Shown here: piece by piece, positions 18,187 through 25,948 of the stretch
Numbering within the stretch: position 1 is the stretch's first letter
How the letters are laid out: every line of letters starts with the position of its first letter
The notes under the pieces: generated by a model
Database searches by the model: none
The model's input: only the letters and a program-made list of their open reading frames with translations
What the model was told of the DNA's origin: nothing
Translations under genes and position numbers: made by a program
Origin: Haloarchaeobius iranensis
GTDB lineage: Archaea > Halobacteriota > Halobacteria > Halobacteriales > Natrialbaceae
Assembly: GCF_900103505.1 (NCBI RefSeq)
Contig: NZ_FNIA01000015.1
Coordinates: 24,747 to 88,746, forward strand
DNA length: 64,000 bases
Direction of reading: 5' to 3'

Positions 18187-18873
18187 TCATACTGGAATCG
18201 GTGAAGACGGCATCGCGGACGGTGCGAGCGCGACGACGAGCTGTCCCGTCCCGGCCAGGACGAGGACCACGCCGGCGGCGCGTTCGAGCAGACTGCCGAG
18301 ACCGCCGAGTCGGGCGGCTGCGACGTCGACGCCGAGCCCCACCAGCAGGGTCAACGCCAGCAGCGGCAGGGCGGCCCCCAACGCGTAGACGAGCACGACG
18401 GCGGCAGCCTGGGGAAGCGGCAGCGACACCGACTGAACGACGACTGCCAGGAACACCGGGAGGACACAGCCGGCCGACGCGGCGGCGTAGCCGGCACCGA
18501 ACAGTGCGAACCCCGGCGTGTCGGCCCGGCGTTCCGGCAGTTGGACCGTCAGGGACGGGCCACGCCTCGTCAGCACGAGCACGCCGAGGCCGACGAGGGC
18601 CAGCCCGACGGCAGGCTCCACGAGCGGGAGGAGCCGGGCGACCGGTCGGCCCGCGAGGACCGCCATGGTCGCGAGCAGCCCCAGGGTGAGCAGGAGGCCG
18701 CTCGCGGCCGCGAGTCCGCGCGAGAGCACGCCGCTGGCGTTCGCCGCCCCGTCCGCCGACCGGGCGTAGAAGCCGACGTAGCCGGGCACCAGGGGGAGCG
18801 CACACGGCGAGAGGAACGTCGCGAAGCCCGCCCCCGCGGCGAACGCCAGCTGGCCCGCCTCCAGGCCGGTCAC
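18187..18873 (-). CDS. ccdA: CcdA-type cytochrome c biogenesis / thiol transport protein
   Basis: A 228-residue membrane protein with six helices. Its redox cysteines lie in the first helix (LSPCALPLVPGYVGFYA) and the fourth (YAAASAGCVLPVFLAV), the CcdA/DsbD-beta pattern for carrying reducing equivalents across the membrane. It starts with GTG overlapping the stop of the TlpA gene (GTGA), so CcdA probably reduces that thioredoxin-like protein, keeping copper-binding cysteines of SCO or NosL reduced. The tail ends MPSSPIPV. Confidence 0.93.
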   Translation of the reverse strand: MTGLEAGQLAFAAGAGFATFLSPCALPLVPGYVGFYARSADGAANASGVLSRGLAAASGLLLTLGLLATMAVLAGRPVARLLPLVEPAVGLALVGLGVLVLTRRGPSLTVQLPERRADTPGFALFGAGYAAASAGCVLPVFLAVVVQSVSLPLPQAAAVVLVYALGAALPLLALTLLVGLGVDVAAARLGGLGSLLERAAGVVLVLAGTGQLVVALAPSAMPSSPIPV

Positions 18874-19421
18874 GGCGTCGAGTCACCCCCCGCGGCCCGG
18901 ATCTCCGCGACGATTCGCGAGGCGGTGGTCCGCCCCGTATGCGACCACGCCACGGTCCCGTCCGGGGCGACGACGACGGCCGTCGGGATGCTCGTGGCCC
19001 CGTACTTGCGTGCCAGGGCCACGCCGTCGTCGACGCCTACCGGCCAGCCGCCGTCGTGGTCGTCCCACCACGCCGCGACGTCCTCCCTCGAGACGGTCAG
19101 GCCGACTGGCTCGCTGGTCACCGAGAGGAACTGGACGTCCTCGCCGGTCTGGCGGTAGGCGTCGCCGACGACCGACATCTGCGACGCGCAGATCGGGCAG
19201 GTCGTCGCGAAGAACTCGACGAAGGTCACGCGACCCGGCTCGGGGACGACCGTACTGCCGGCCCGGCTGCCGGACGCGTCGATGGTCTCGACCGTGACCG
19301 ACTCCGGGTCGTCGCCGTCGTCGCCAGTCAGTGTCCGGCCGAGGCTGTTGCAGCCGGCGGTCGCGACCGTCGTCGCGGCGGCGACCGCGCCGAGCAGCTC
19401 ACGCCGCCGCACGCCGGTCAC
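18870..19421 (-). CDS. TlpA-like thioredoxin lipoprotein
   Basis: A 183-residue extracellular thiol-disulfide oxidoreductase. The N-terminus has a twin-arginine motif (VRRRELLG) and a lipobox ending in C24 (TVATAGC), so it is a Tat lipoprotein. The redox site is C75-P-I-C78 in FVEFFATTCPICASQM, and the cis-proline is in GATSIPTAVVV. TlpA/ResA proteins reduce partner cysteines in haem or copper site assembly. It is co-translated with CcdA, its likely electron donor. GTG start at 19421; a GTG three codons later is possible. Confidence 0.9.
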   Translation of the reverse strand: MTGVRRRELLGAVAAATTVATAGCNSLGRTLTGDDGDDPESVTVETIDASGSRAGSTVVPEPGRVTFVEFFATTCPICASQMSVVGDAYRQTGEDVQFLSVTSEPVGLTVSREDVAAWWDDHDGGWPVGVDDGVALARKYGATSIPTAVVVAPDGTVAWSHTGRTTASRIVAEIRAAGGDSTP

Positions 19422-19439
19422 CTCCGCGAGTACGCCCGG

Positions 19440-20228
19440 TCACCACGGCTGGAAGTGCGGGAGAGGGATAGCCGGGAGCGGGACGCCGAGCGCCGCCAGG
19501 CCGTGCTGGAGTGGGATGTAGCCGAGCACGACGAACGCGACGCCGAGCGCACGGTGGAGCCGCTGGTGTCCCCGGGTGTCCAGTCCCTCGAACACCGTCC
19601 CGGTCAGGAAGACCGCCGGGACCGTCCCGAGGCCGAGCGCCGCGAGCGCCGCCGCGCCCCCGAGCGCCGACCCCTGGACGAACGCGTACAGGTACGCCGG
19701 ATAGAGTAACGGACACGGCAGGAAGCCGTGGACGGCTCCGAGGCCGGCGATGCGGTAGTCGCCGACCCACTCGTCGACTCGCGGGAGCAGGCTGCCCCGC
19801 ACCGTGCTCGCGACCCGTTCGACGCCCGGAATCGGGACGCTCCGGGCCCCGTTGCCGGCGACGTAGCTGACGCCGACCGCGGCGACGACGAGCCCCACGA
19901 GGATGCCGGTCGTGGCGCGGACCTCCGTGGCGACGAGGGTCACGTCCCGCACGCTCACGAAGACGAGCTGGCCCGCGAGGCCGAAGAGCCCACCGAGCAG
20001 CGTGTAGCTGGCGGTGCGCCCGAGGTTGAACACCGCGTGCTGCCTGACCGCGCGGACCGAGAGCACGCCGTCGCGGCCGTCCCCGTCCATCCTGGCCGCG
20101 TAGGTCGCGACCAGCGGGCCACACATCCCGATGCAGTGTGCGCCGCCGAGCAGGCCGACGAGGGCCAGCACCGGGAGCCCGAGCGTCTCCGTCCCGAGGA
20201 GTGGATTGGCTGGAGTACATGAGGCCAT
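19440..20228 (-). CDS. SafE/UreH-like membrane protein
   Basis: A 262-residue membrane protein with about six to seven helices. The first helix carries GLLGGAHCIGMCGPLVATYA, and a later helix GAVHGFLPCPLLYPAYL, the paired Cys motifs of the sulfite-exporter-like/UreH_2 (DsbD-like) group. In bacteria such proteins are encoded with cytochrome oxidase maturation genes and may move copper or thiols. It starts three bases after the SCO gene stop, in the same operon, consistent with copper assembly. Exact substrate unknown. Confidence 0.85.
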   Translation of the reverse strand: MASCTPANPLLGTETLGLPVLALVGLLGGAHCIGMCGPLVATYAARMDGDGRDGVLSVRAVRQHAVFNLGRTASYTLLGGLFGLAGQLVFVSVRDVTLVATEVRATTGILVGLVVAAVGVSYVAGNGARSVPIPGVERVASTVRGSLLPRVDEWVGDYRIAGLGAVHGFLPCPLLYPAYLYAFVQGSALGGAAALAALGLGTVPAVFLTGTVFEGLDTRGHQRLHRALGVAFVVLGYIPLQHGLAALGVPLPAIPLPHFQPW

Positions 20229-20231
20229 CTG

Positions 20232-20921
20232 TCAGGCCGTCGCCTCGACGACCGTCTGGACGTCCGAGAGCACGCGCTTGTGGTCCGGACGGTCGGTGCG
20301 GTACGCTCGTTCGACGGTGCCGTCGGGGTTGCGGAGGAAGGTCAGGGAGAGGTGTCTGAAGTCGTAGCCCGGTAGCCGCTGGGACTCCCCGGCACCGATT
20401 CGGTCGAAGGTGACGCCGAGTTTCTCGTCGACGACCGTCTCCGCGCGCTCGGGCGACGCCGGCCGCAGGAACCGCCAGTTGCCCGCCGCCATGTCGATGT
20501 TCATCCGCTGGCCGTACTCGCGGAGGGTCGCGGCGTCGTCGCGTTCCGGGTCGAACGTGATGGCGAGGAACGTCACCTCGTCCTCGATACCGCGCTCGAC
20601 GGTGCCCTGCTGGACCCCCGCCAGCTGACCGATGAGACGGACGCACTCGACTGGGCAGGTCGCGAAGAAGGCGGTCACGACGAGCGTCCCGTCGACCGCC
20701 GCGCTCTCGACGACCTCGCCGGCCAGTGGGTCCGGTAGCTCGAAGTCGGGCAGCGCCTGCCCGTGGGCCGGATACGGCAGCTCACTGCTGTCGTACTGCT
20801 GGTCCGCTGGTGGGTCGAGCACCGTCTCGCCCCCCTCTGTTCCACCGAGAGCCGACGTGAGGCAGCCGGCGCTCGCCGCGGTGAGCCCGAGGCTGGCTGC
20901 GAGGTAGGTCCGTCGCTGCAT
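20232..20921 (-). CDS. SCO1/SenC family copper chaperone
   Basis: A 229-residue SCO protein. The N-terminus is a Tat lipoprotein signal (MQRRTYLAASLG...SAGC, lipidated C20). The copper site is C89-P-V-E-C93 in AFFATCPVECVRL, with the third ligand H190 in GYDFRHLSLTFL. SCO proteins insert or reduce copper at CuA-type sites, which both cytochrome oxidase and N2O reductase have. It is the first gene of the minus-strand group and divergent from the NosL gene across a palindromic 106-bp region. Confidence 0.93.
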   Translation of the reverse strand: MQRRTYLAASLGLTAASAGCLTSALGGTEGGETVLDPPADQQYDSSELPYPAHGQALPDFELPDPLAGEVVESAAVDGTLVVTAFFATCPVECVRLIGQLAGVQQGTVERGIEDEVTFLAITFDPERDDAATLREYGQRMNIDMAAGNWRFLRPASPERAETVVDEKLGVTFDRIGAGESQRLPGYDFRHLSLTFLRNPDGTVERAYRTDRPDHKRVLSDVQTVVEATA

Positions 20922-20952
20922 GGTCGCCCCTTTCGGCCTGGTGGAGGTAAGC

Positions 20953-20996
20953 AGTCTGGTGCAGCTCTCGAAATACTACGACGGTCGTACCAGACT
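20953..20996. promoter_or_regulatory. Nested inverted repeats in the SCO/NosL divergent promoter
   Basis: The outer arms AGTCTGGT (20953-20960) and ACCAGACT (20989-20996) are perfect 8-bp inverted repeats. Abutting the right arm is a near-palindrome, TACGACGGTCGTA (20977-20989), with 6-bp arms around one base. Between them is an A+T-richer CGAAATACTA. The region lies midway between two divergent start codons (20921 and 21028), where an operator for both operons is expected. The binding factor is unknown; the winged-helix protein encoded at 21919-22431 is a candidate. Confidence 0.5.
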
Positions 20997-21027
20997 ACCT
21001 TTCCCCGGCCCCCACGAAGGTCCAGTC

Positions 21028-21867
21028 ATGGCAGAACACGAACACACGGCGCTCGACAGACGGACGATGCTCGCCCTGGTCGGAGCCGGCTCGGCGGCCG
21101 CCCTCGCCGGCTGTCTTGGCGGCGACGGGGGGAACGGGACGCCAACCCCGACGGCGACGCCGAGCGACCAGGTCCCCGAACAGTACCGGACCGCGACGGG
21201 GCTGGGCGGCGGCGAGCGCGACCCGGATAATCTCGCCAGCAAGGGCGACGTGAGCTACCAGCCCCAGCCCCAGGACGGGCAGCAGTGCTCCGGCTGTACG
21301 TTCTACATCCCCGACAAGAACGGTGACGGCGCCGGTGCCTGCACCATCGTCGAGGGGACCATCGACCCGAGCGGCTACTGCACGAGCTACGTCGCACACG
21401 AGACGGACGGCGGGGACAGCGACGGACAGTCGGCCTCGCCGGTCGACGTTCCCGAGGACGCCCACTGTGCCGTCTGTGACATGATGGCCGCGAACTTCCC
21501 GGAGTGGAACGCACAGGCCGTGCACGGAGACGACACCCGCGAGTTCTTCTGTACGTCCGGCTGCGCGACGACCTACTACGCCCTCCCGGACCAGTTCGCC
21601 GAGACCGACGCCGACATCGCGGGTCTCTGGGTCAGGGACCTGAACTCGCGGGCGCTCGTCGACGGGACGACCGCGTACTACGCGCTCGAGACCGAGCAGG
21701 ACAGGTTGGAGGACCCGATGCGGGTGAACCCGGCCCCGTTCGAAGCACGGGAGGACGCCGTGGCGTACGTCGACGAGGTCGAGTACCTCGCCGAGGAGGA
21801 CATCGTCGAACTCTCCGCGTTCGACCGGGAACTGGCCGAGCAGTACCGCGGCCAGCTGGTGGAGTAA
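21028..21867 (+). CDS. nosL: HiPIP-NosL fusion protein
   Basis: A 279-residue exported protein with two metal domains. RR at 11-12 and LAGC at 26-29 make a Tat lipoprotein signal (C29). Residues about 70-125 match a high-potential iron-sulfur protein: C87-x2-C90, C105 in GAGAC, C118 in GYC. Residues about 140-279 are NosL: CAVCDMM at 147-153 gives the Cys-Met copper motif, with further cysteines at 175 and 179. NosL is a copper(I) chaperone for NosZ and NosD. Fusion to HiPIP suggests a redox partner for the copper centre. ATG at 21028 is used; the upstream extension overlaps the divergent promoter. Confidence 0.88.
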   Translation: MAEHEHTALDRRTMLALVGAGSAAALAGCLGGDGGNGTPTPTATPSDQVPEQYRTATGLGGGERDPDNLASKGDVSYQPQPQDGQQCSGCTFYIPDKNGDGAGACTIVEGTIDPSGYCTSYVAHETDGGDSDGQSASPVDVPEDAHCAVCDMMAANFPEWNAQAVHGDDTREFFCTSGCATTYYALPDQFAETDADIAGLWVRDLNSRALVDGTTAYYALETEQDRLEDPMRVNPAPFEAREDAVAYVDEVEYLAEEDIVELSAFDRELAEQYRGQLVE

Positions 21868-21918
21868 CGGCGGAGAGGCTCCGCGAACTCGGGCAGGGGT
21901 CGATTGGTCGCTCCCGGC

Positions 21919-22431
21919 TCACTCGAGGAAGCTGTCGTCGACCAGCCGGGTGAAGCGGTCGACGAGCCGGTCGGGCAGCGATGGCGTGACCTCGTCCAGC
22001 AGCCGCCGCGTCTCCTCGGGGCGGGTCAGCGTGATGTGGCTCCGCCCCTGCTGGTCGTAGCACTTCTCCGCGACGCCGGCCTCGACGAGCGTGGAGACGT
22101 GCCAGGACAGCGTGCTCCGCGCCACGTCGAGCTCCTCGGCCAGCTCCGCCGCCGAGGGCTCGGGCTCCTCCAGCGCGGCCACGATGATGCCCCGGACCGT
22201 CTCGCGGCGCAGGAGTGCGATGGTCCGTTGCTCCCACGGGTCGTAGCCCGTCGGGAAGTAGTGCGTCCGACCCCGCAGCTCCTCGGTGTCGAGTCGGCCG
22301 GCCTCCAGGAGACGACGGAGGTGGTACTGTGCCTGTCCGGTCGCGATGTCGAGTTCCCTGGCGAGCTCGTTGAAGTGGACGCCGGGGTGGGACTCGATGT
22401 GGTGGTGGACGCTCCGTCGCACGTCGCTCAT
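21919..22431 (-). CDS. Double winged-helix transcriptional regulator
   Basis: A 170-residue protein with two ArsR-like winged helices in tandem: residues about 3-60 (VHFNELARELDIATGQAQYHLRRLLEAGRL) and about 75-140 (PSAAELAEELDVARSTLSWHVSTLVEAGV). This two-HTH architecture is common in haloarchaea. No cysteine-rich sensor or ligand domain is visible apart from one Cys (C117 region, VAEKCYDQQ). Located right after nosL in convergent orientation, it is the obvious candidate regulator of the nos-type cluster, but that is inferred. Confidence 0.88.
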   Translation of the reverse strand: MSDVRRSVHHHIESHPGVHFNELARELDIATGQAQYHLRRLLEAGRLDTEELRGRTHYFPTGYDPWEQRTIALLRRETVRGIIVAALEEPEPSAAELAEELDVARSTLSWHVSTLVEAGVAEKCYDQQGRSHITLTRPEETRRLLDEVTPSLPDRLVDRFTRLVDDSFLE

Positions 22432-22500
22432 ACAGTCGACGGTAGCCGTCTCGCGATTAAATATACCCCACTCGTTCCCGCTGAGCGAGAACTGGCAGCG

Positions 22501-22821
22501 TCAGCTCGAGGGGACAGGGGGTTCGCTCCGGTAGAGCGCGTACAGGACGAGCGTCGCGACGACGAAGTCCGAGCCGTGTTCGACGAGGTGATGGACCGGC
22601 ATCGGGACGGCGCCGAACACGGTCCCAAAGCCCACGAGCGACCGGGCGACGAGCAGCGCGAGCGCGACCGAGACCAGCAGGTAGACCCGCGACCGGCGCC
22701 GTCGGTAGCCCGCCAACCCGATCAGGAACAGTGCCGTCGTCCCGAGCGTCGCCAGACCCAGCACGATGACCAGTAGGGTCGCCTCGGTCCCGCTCAGCCA
22801 CTCGCCGACTGACTGTAACAT
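22501..22821 (-). CDS. Small four-helix membrane protein
   Basis: A 106-residue protein with a short N-terminal amphipathic start (MLQSVGEWLSG) and three to four membrane helices (about 13-37, 45-65, 75-98). HHLVEHGSDFVVATLVLYALYR near the end has two conserved-looking histidines. It lies 69 bases upstream of the winged-helix regulator on the same strand, so the two are probably co-transcribed. I do not recognise the family with certainty; a membrane partner of the regulator is possible. Confidence 0.7.
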   Translation of the reverse strand: MLQSVGEWLSGTEATLLVIVLGLATLGTTALFLIGLAGYRRRRSRVYLLVSVALALLVARSLVGFGTVFGAVPMPVHHLVEHGSDFVVATLVLYALYRSEPPVPSS

Positions 22822-23005
22822 CCTCGGGCTGCCCCTTCGCTCTCGTGGTGCGAGTGTGTTTCGGCTTCCGTCGTCGGGACCGAACCCTCGGCGCGTGCGC
22901 GGGCCGAAGACCGATATGCGGCCGGTCCAGGCCGGCCACCGCGGGGGCGAGCCTGCAGGGAAAACCACTATCACAGTCACTCGTGATACTCGGGATAGGT
23001 CACAG

Positions 23006-24484
23006 ATGAGCCAACGCGAACCGGCCGCCGAGTTGGGACTGCTTGACGCGACGATGATCGGTATGGGTGCGATGATCGGCGCTGGTATCTTCGTGCTGAC
23101 CGGGTTGGCCGCCGAGATCTCCGGGCCGGCCGCCATCCTCGTGTTCGTCTTGAACGGGGTCGTGACTGCGTTCACCGGGCTCTGCTACGCCGAGCTGGCG
23201 GCGTCGATTCCGAAGAGCGGCGGGGGATACGCGTTCGTCAGGGAGATCTTCGACGACCTCTCGTCGTTCGTGATGGGCTGGATGCTCTGGTTCGCGTACA
23301 TGATAGCCGGGGCGCTGTACGCGCTCGGCTTCGCGCCGAACTTCCTCGAGTTCCTCCACGTCTACGGGTTCGTGCCCGCACCGGGGCAGGTCGGTGCGGT
23401 CACCTTCGGCGTGTTGCCGGTCGCGATTCCGGCGAAGGTCGCCCTCGCGTTCGCCGCGGTCCTCCTGCTGGTGTCGGTGAACGCCGTCTCGACGGCCGCC
23501 AGCGGGAGCATCGAGACCATCTTCACGGCTATCAAGGTGACCATCCTGCTCGTGTTCGTCGCGTTCGGCTTCCTCTCGGCCGGTGGCGGTGGCGAGACCA
23601 GCTTCACCTTCCAGAACTTCGACCCGCTGTTCCCGGAGGGAGACGGCGCGTTCAGCATCCTCCCCGCGATGGGGCTGACGTTCATCGCGTTCGAGGGCTA
23701 CGACCTCATCACGACCGTGACGGAGGAGGTGGAGAACCCGCGCGAGAACATCCCGAAGGCCATCTTCGTGAGCCTCGCGGTGACGGTGCTGGTCTACATG
23801 CTGGTCGTGACGGTCGCCATCGGAACCCTCGGTGCGCCAGGGCTGGCGGACGCAGGCGAGGCGGGCATCGCGGCGGCGGCGACCTCGTTCATGCCGCCGA
23901 TACCGGTCATCGGGAACGGCGGTGCCATCATCGTCTTCGGGGCCATCTTCTCGACCATCACTGCGCTCAACGCGGTCGTCATCGCCTCCTCGCGCGTCGC
24001 GTTCGCGATGGGTCGTGAGGAGCAGCTCCCGAGTCGGGTCGGGAACATCCACCACCGGTACGGGACGCCGTTCGTCGCCATCCTGGCGAGTGCGGTCGTC
24101 ATGCTGCTCTCGGTCGGGCTGCCGACCAAGAGCGCGGGGAACATGTCGAGCCTCTTCTTCCTGCTCTCGTTCGTCATCGTCAACGGGGCGGTCATCAAGC
24201 TGCGCCGGGAGCGACCGAACATGAACCGGCCCTACAAGATACCGTACTACCCCGTGCCGCCCATCATGGGCATCCTGCTGAACCTCGTGTTGACGGGCGT
24301 GCTCGTGGAGTACCTGCTGCGGACCGACCCGCTCGCGCTCGTGCTGAGCGTCGCGTGGATTCTTCTCGGAGTCGTGTTCTACTTCGCGTACTTCCGGGAA
24401 ACGGGATCAGCTGAGCGGGGCGGCCAGAAGACGGCCGATACCGGCCCCGATTCGACCACCGATGCAGCCGGAGGAAACGACTGA
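23006..24484 (+). CDS. APC-family amino acid permease
   Basis: A 492-residue transporter of the amino acid-polyamine-organocation family, 12 predicted membrane helices. The first helix carries the family signature GMGAMIGAGIFVLTG and helix 2-3 FTGLCYAELAASIPKSGGGYAFV. The region FEGYDLITTVTEEVENPRENIPKAI and the cytoplasmic motif MGREEQLPSRVGNIHHRYGTP are typical. The C-terminal 40 residues are a soluble tail. Two bases separate it from the TrkA-like gene. ATG at 23006 puts the first helix in the usual position. Confidence 0.93.
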   Translation: MSQREPAAELGLLDATMIGMGAMIGAGIFVLTGLAAEISGPAAILVFVLNGVVTAFTGLCYAELAASIPKSGGGYAFVREIFDDLSSFVMGWMLWFAYMIAGALYALGFAPNFLEFLHVYGFVPAPGQVGAVTFGVLPVAIPAKVALAFAAVLLLVSVNAVSTAASGSIETIFTAIKVTILLVFVAFGFLSAGGGGETSFTFQNFDPLFPEGDGAFSILPAMGLTFIAFEGYDLITTVTEEVENPRENIPKAIFVSLAVTVLVYMLVVTVAIGTLGAPGLADAGEAGIAAAATSFMPPIPVIGNGGAIIVFGAIFSTITALNAVVIASSRVAFAMGREEQLPSRVGNIHHRYGTPFVAILASAVVMLLSVGLPTKSAGNMSSLFFLLSFVIVNGAVIKLRRERPNMNRPYKIPYYPVPPIMGILLNLVLTGVLVEYLLRTDPLALVLSVAWILLGVVFYFAYFRETGSAERGGQKTADTGPDSTTDAAGGND

Positions 24485-24486
24485 CC

Positions 24487-25134
24487 ATGACACAGAAACG
24501 AATCGTGATCGCTGGCGGTGGACGTGTAGGCAGACGAGCAGCGAACCTCCTCGACGACCGCGGCCACGACGTGGTCGTCATCGAGGAGGACCCCGAACAG
24601 GTCGGGCTCCTGGAAGAGGAACACGTCGCGACCATCATCTCGGGCGACGCGACCCGACCAACTATCCTCGAACAGGCGGGGCTGGCCCGCACCGACGTGC
24701 TCGCGGCCCTGACCCAGGAGACGGGCAGTAACCTCGCAATCTGCATGGCGGCCAGACAGCTCCAGCCGGACCTGTACACGGTCATGCGAACCGAGTACGA
24801 CGTTGGCGACGAGTACGACGAGATGGTGAACGACGTCGTCTTCACCGAGGGCGCCGGTGCGCGAGCGGCGGTCAACCTCATCGAGCGCGACGTACAGACG
24901 CTCGACTCCGTGACCGGAGACCTGGACATCCTGCAGATTCAGGTCGTCGAGGATGCGCCAGTCGCGGGCCGCACTCTGGAGGAGATCACACTCCCCCGTG
25001 GGAGCCTCGTCGTCTCGGGCGCGGCCGGTGACCACGTAGCCCGGCCCGACACGCGACTCGAAGTCGGGAAGACCTACATCGTCGCGGTGGAATCGGACGT
25101 GGCCCACGAGGTCGTGAACCTCTTCCAGGGATGA
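24487..25134 (+). CDS. TrkA-type NAD-binding regulatory protein
   Basis: A 215-residue protein with TrkA-N (about 4-120) and TrkA-C (about 140-213) domains. The Rossmann motif GGGRVGRR follows the first strand, and the acidic VIEEDPE at the end of strand 2 selects NAD(H). The C domain carries the standard ITLPRGSLVVSG strand pattern. TrkA/RCK proteins gate ion channels or transporters by nucleotide binding; here the partner is probably the permease encoded two bases upstream. The next gene starts inside its stop (ATGA). Confidence 0.9.
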   Translation: MTQKRIVIAGGGRVGRRAANLLDDRGHDVVVIEEDPEQVGLLEEEHVATIISGDATRPTILEQAGLARTDVLAALTQETGSNLAICMAARQLQPDLYTVMRTEYDVGDEYDEMVNDVVFTEGAGARAAVNLIERDVQTLDSVTGDLDILQIQVVEDAPVAGRTLEEITLPRGSLVVSGAAGDHVARPDTRLEVGKTYIVAVESDVAHEVVNLFQG

Positions 25135-25811
25135 CCGTCGCGACACCGCTCGACCACGAGGAACGGGTCTGGCGGCTCGACCTCGGGTCGGTGAACGCGT
25201 ACCTCGTCGATGACGGCGAGGTGACCCTCGTCGATGCGGGGACGCCGCGCTCGGTCGGGGAGCTCCGGCAGGGGCTGGCGACTGCCGGCTACGACGTCGA
25301 AGGCCTCGACAGACTCCTCGTCACGCACTACGACCTGGACCACGTCGGCGGTATCGCCGGTCTCGACCCCGACTGTCCGGTGTACGCGATGGAGCCCGAC
25401 GCGAGCTTCACCGCCGGGAGGCGAACACCGCCGTTCGGCAACCGAAAGGGGCTGTTTCAGCGGGTTGCCGGACTCCTGCTCGGGCTACCGGACCAGCCCG
25501 TCGAACGGCTGACCGACGAGGAGCGCATCGGCGGCTTCACCGCCTACCACACACCGGGACACACACCCGGCCACACCACGTTCCACCACGCCGAGCTCGG
25601 TGTGGCGATCCTCGGCGACCTCGTCAGGGAGAACGACGGCTCCCTCGGGACGTTGCCATGGCCGCTCGCGTACGACGCCGGGCAGAACCGCGAGAGTATC
25701 CGTGCCCTCTCGGCGCGGGACCTCGACTTCGGGTTCGCGTGCATGGGCCACGGTGAGCCGCTCGTCTCGGGCGGTGACACGGTCCTGTCGCGCCTGGCGT
25801 CGGTCGCCTGA
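25131..25811 (+). CDS. MBL-fold hydrolase, variant metal motif
   Basis: A 226-residue metallo-beta-lactamase fold protein. The metal motif reads H66-Y-D68-L-D70-H71 rather than H-x-H-x-D-H, so the second histidine is aspartate. Later ligands are in YHTPGHTPGHTTFHH and ILGDLV, and HGEPLVSGG comes near the end. Such HxDxDH variants are usual in one branch of the family and may bind one metal or a different pair. Translationally coupled (ATGA) to the TrkA-like gene. Substrate unknown. Confidence 0.87.
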   Translation: MTVATPLDHEERVWRLDLGSVNAYLVDDGEVTLVDAGTPRSVGELRQGLATAGYDVEGLDRLLVTHYDLDHVGGIAGLDPDCPVYAMEPDASFTAGRRTPPFGNRKGLFQRVAGLLLGLPDQPVERLTDEERIGGFTAYHTPGHTPGHTTFHHAELGVAILGDLVRENDGSLGTLPWPLAYDAGQNRESIRALSARDLDFGFACMGHGEPLVSGGDTVLSRLASVA

Positions 25812-25886
25812 CGCTGGGTCGCTCGACACCGGTGTCCCGACCGTGGGTGCCAGACAACCGCAAGAAGAGTGCATGTTCATTGATTC

Positions 25887-25915
25887 TGTTCAGTGGTTGT
25901 GTTCACTGCTGAACA
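25887..25915. terminator. Hairpin between convergent genes
   Basis: TGTTCAG (25887-25893) and CTGAACA (25909-25915) are perfect 7-bp arms around a 15-base loop that holds a further CAGTG/CACTG pairing. The hairpin lies between the ends of the convergent MBL and amidase genes, so it may limit read-through in both directions. No long T-run follows. Confidence 0.35.
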
Positions 25916-25948
25916 CGGAGTACGCCTGGATTCGCCCCCTCGCTGCCC

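Noticed and set aside
16029..18689. An 886-codon plus-strand open frame opposite nosD and ccdA
   Set aside because: It is the antisense of nosD, a recognised beta-helix protein; its translation is Arg/Val/Gly repeat-like without any fold signature.
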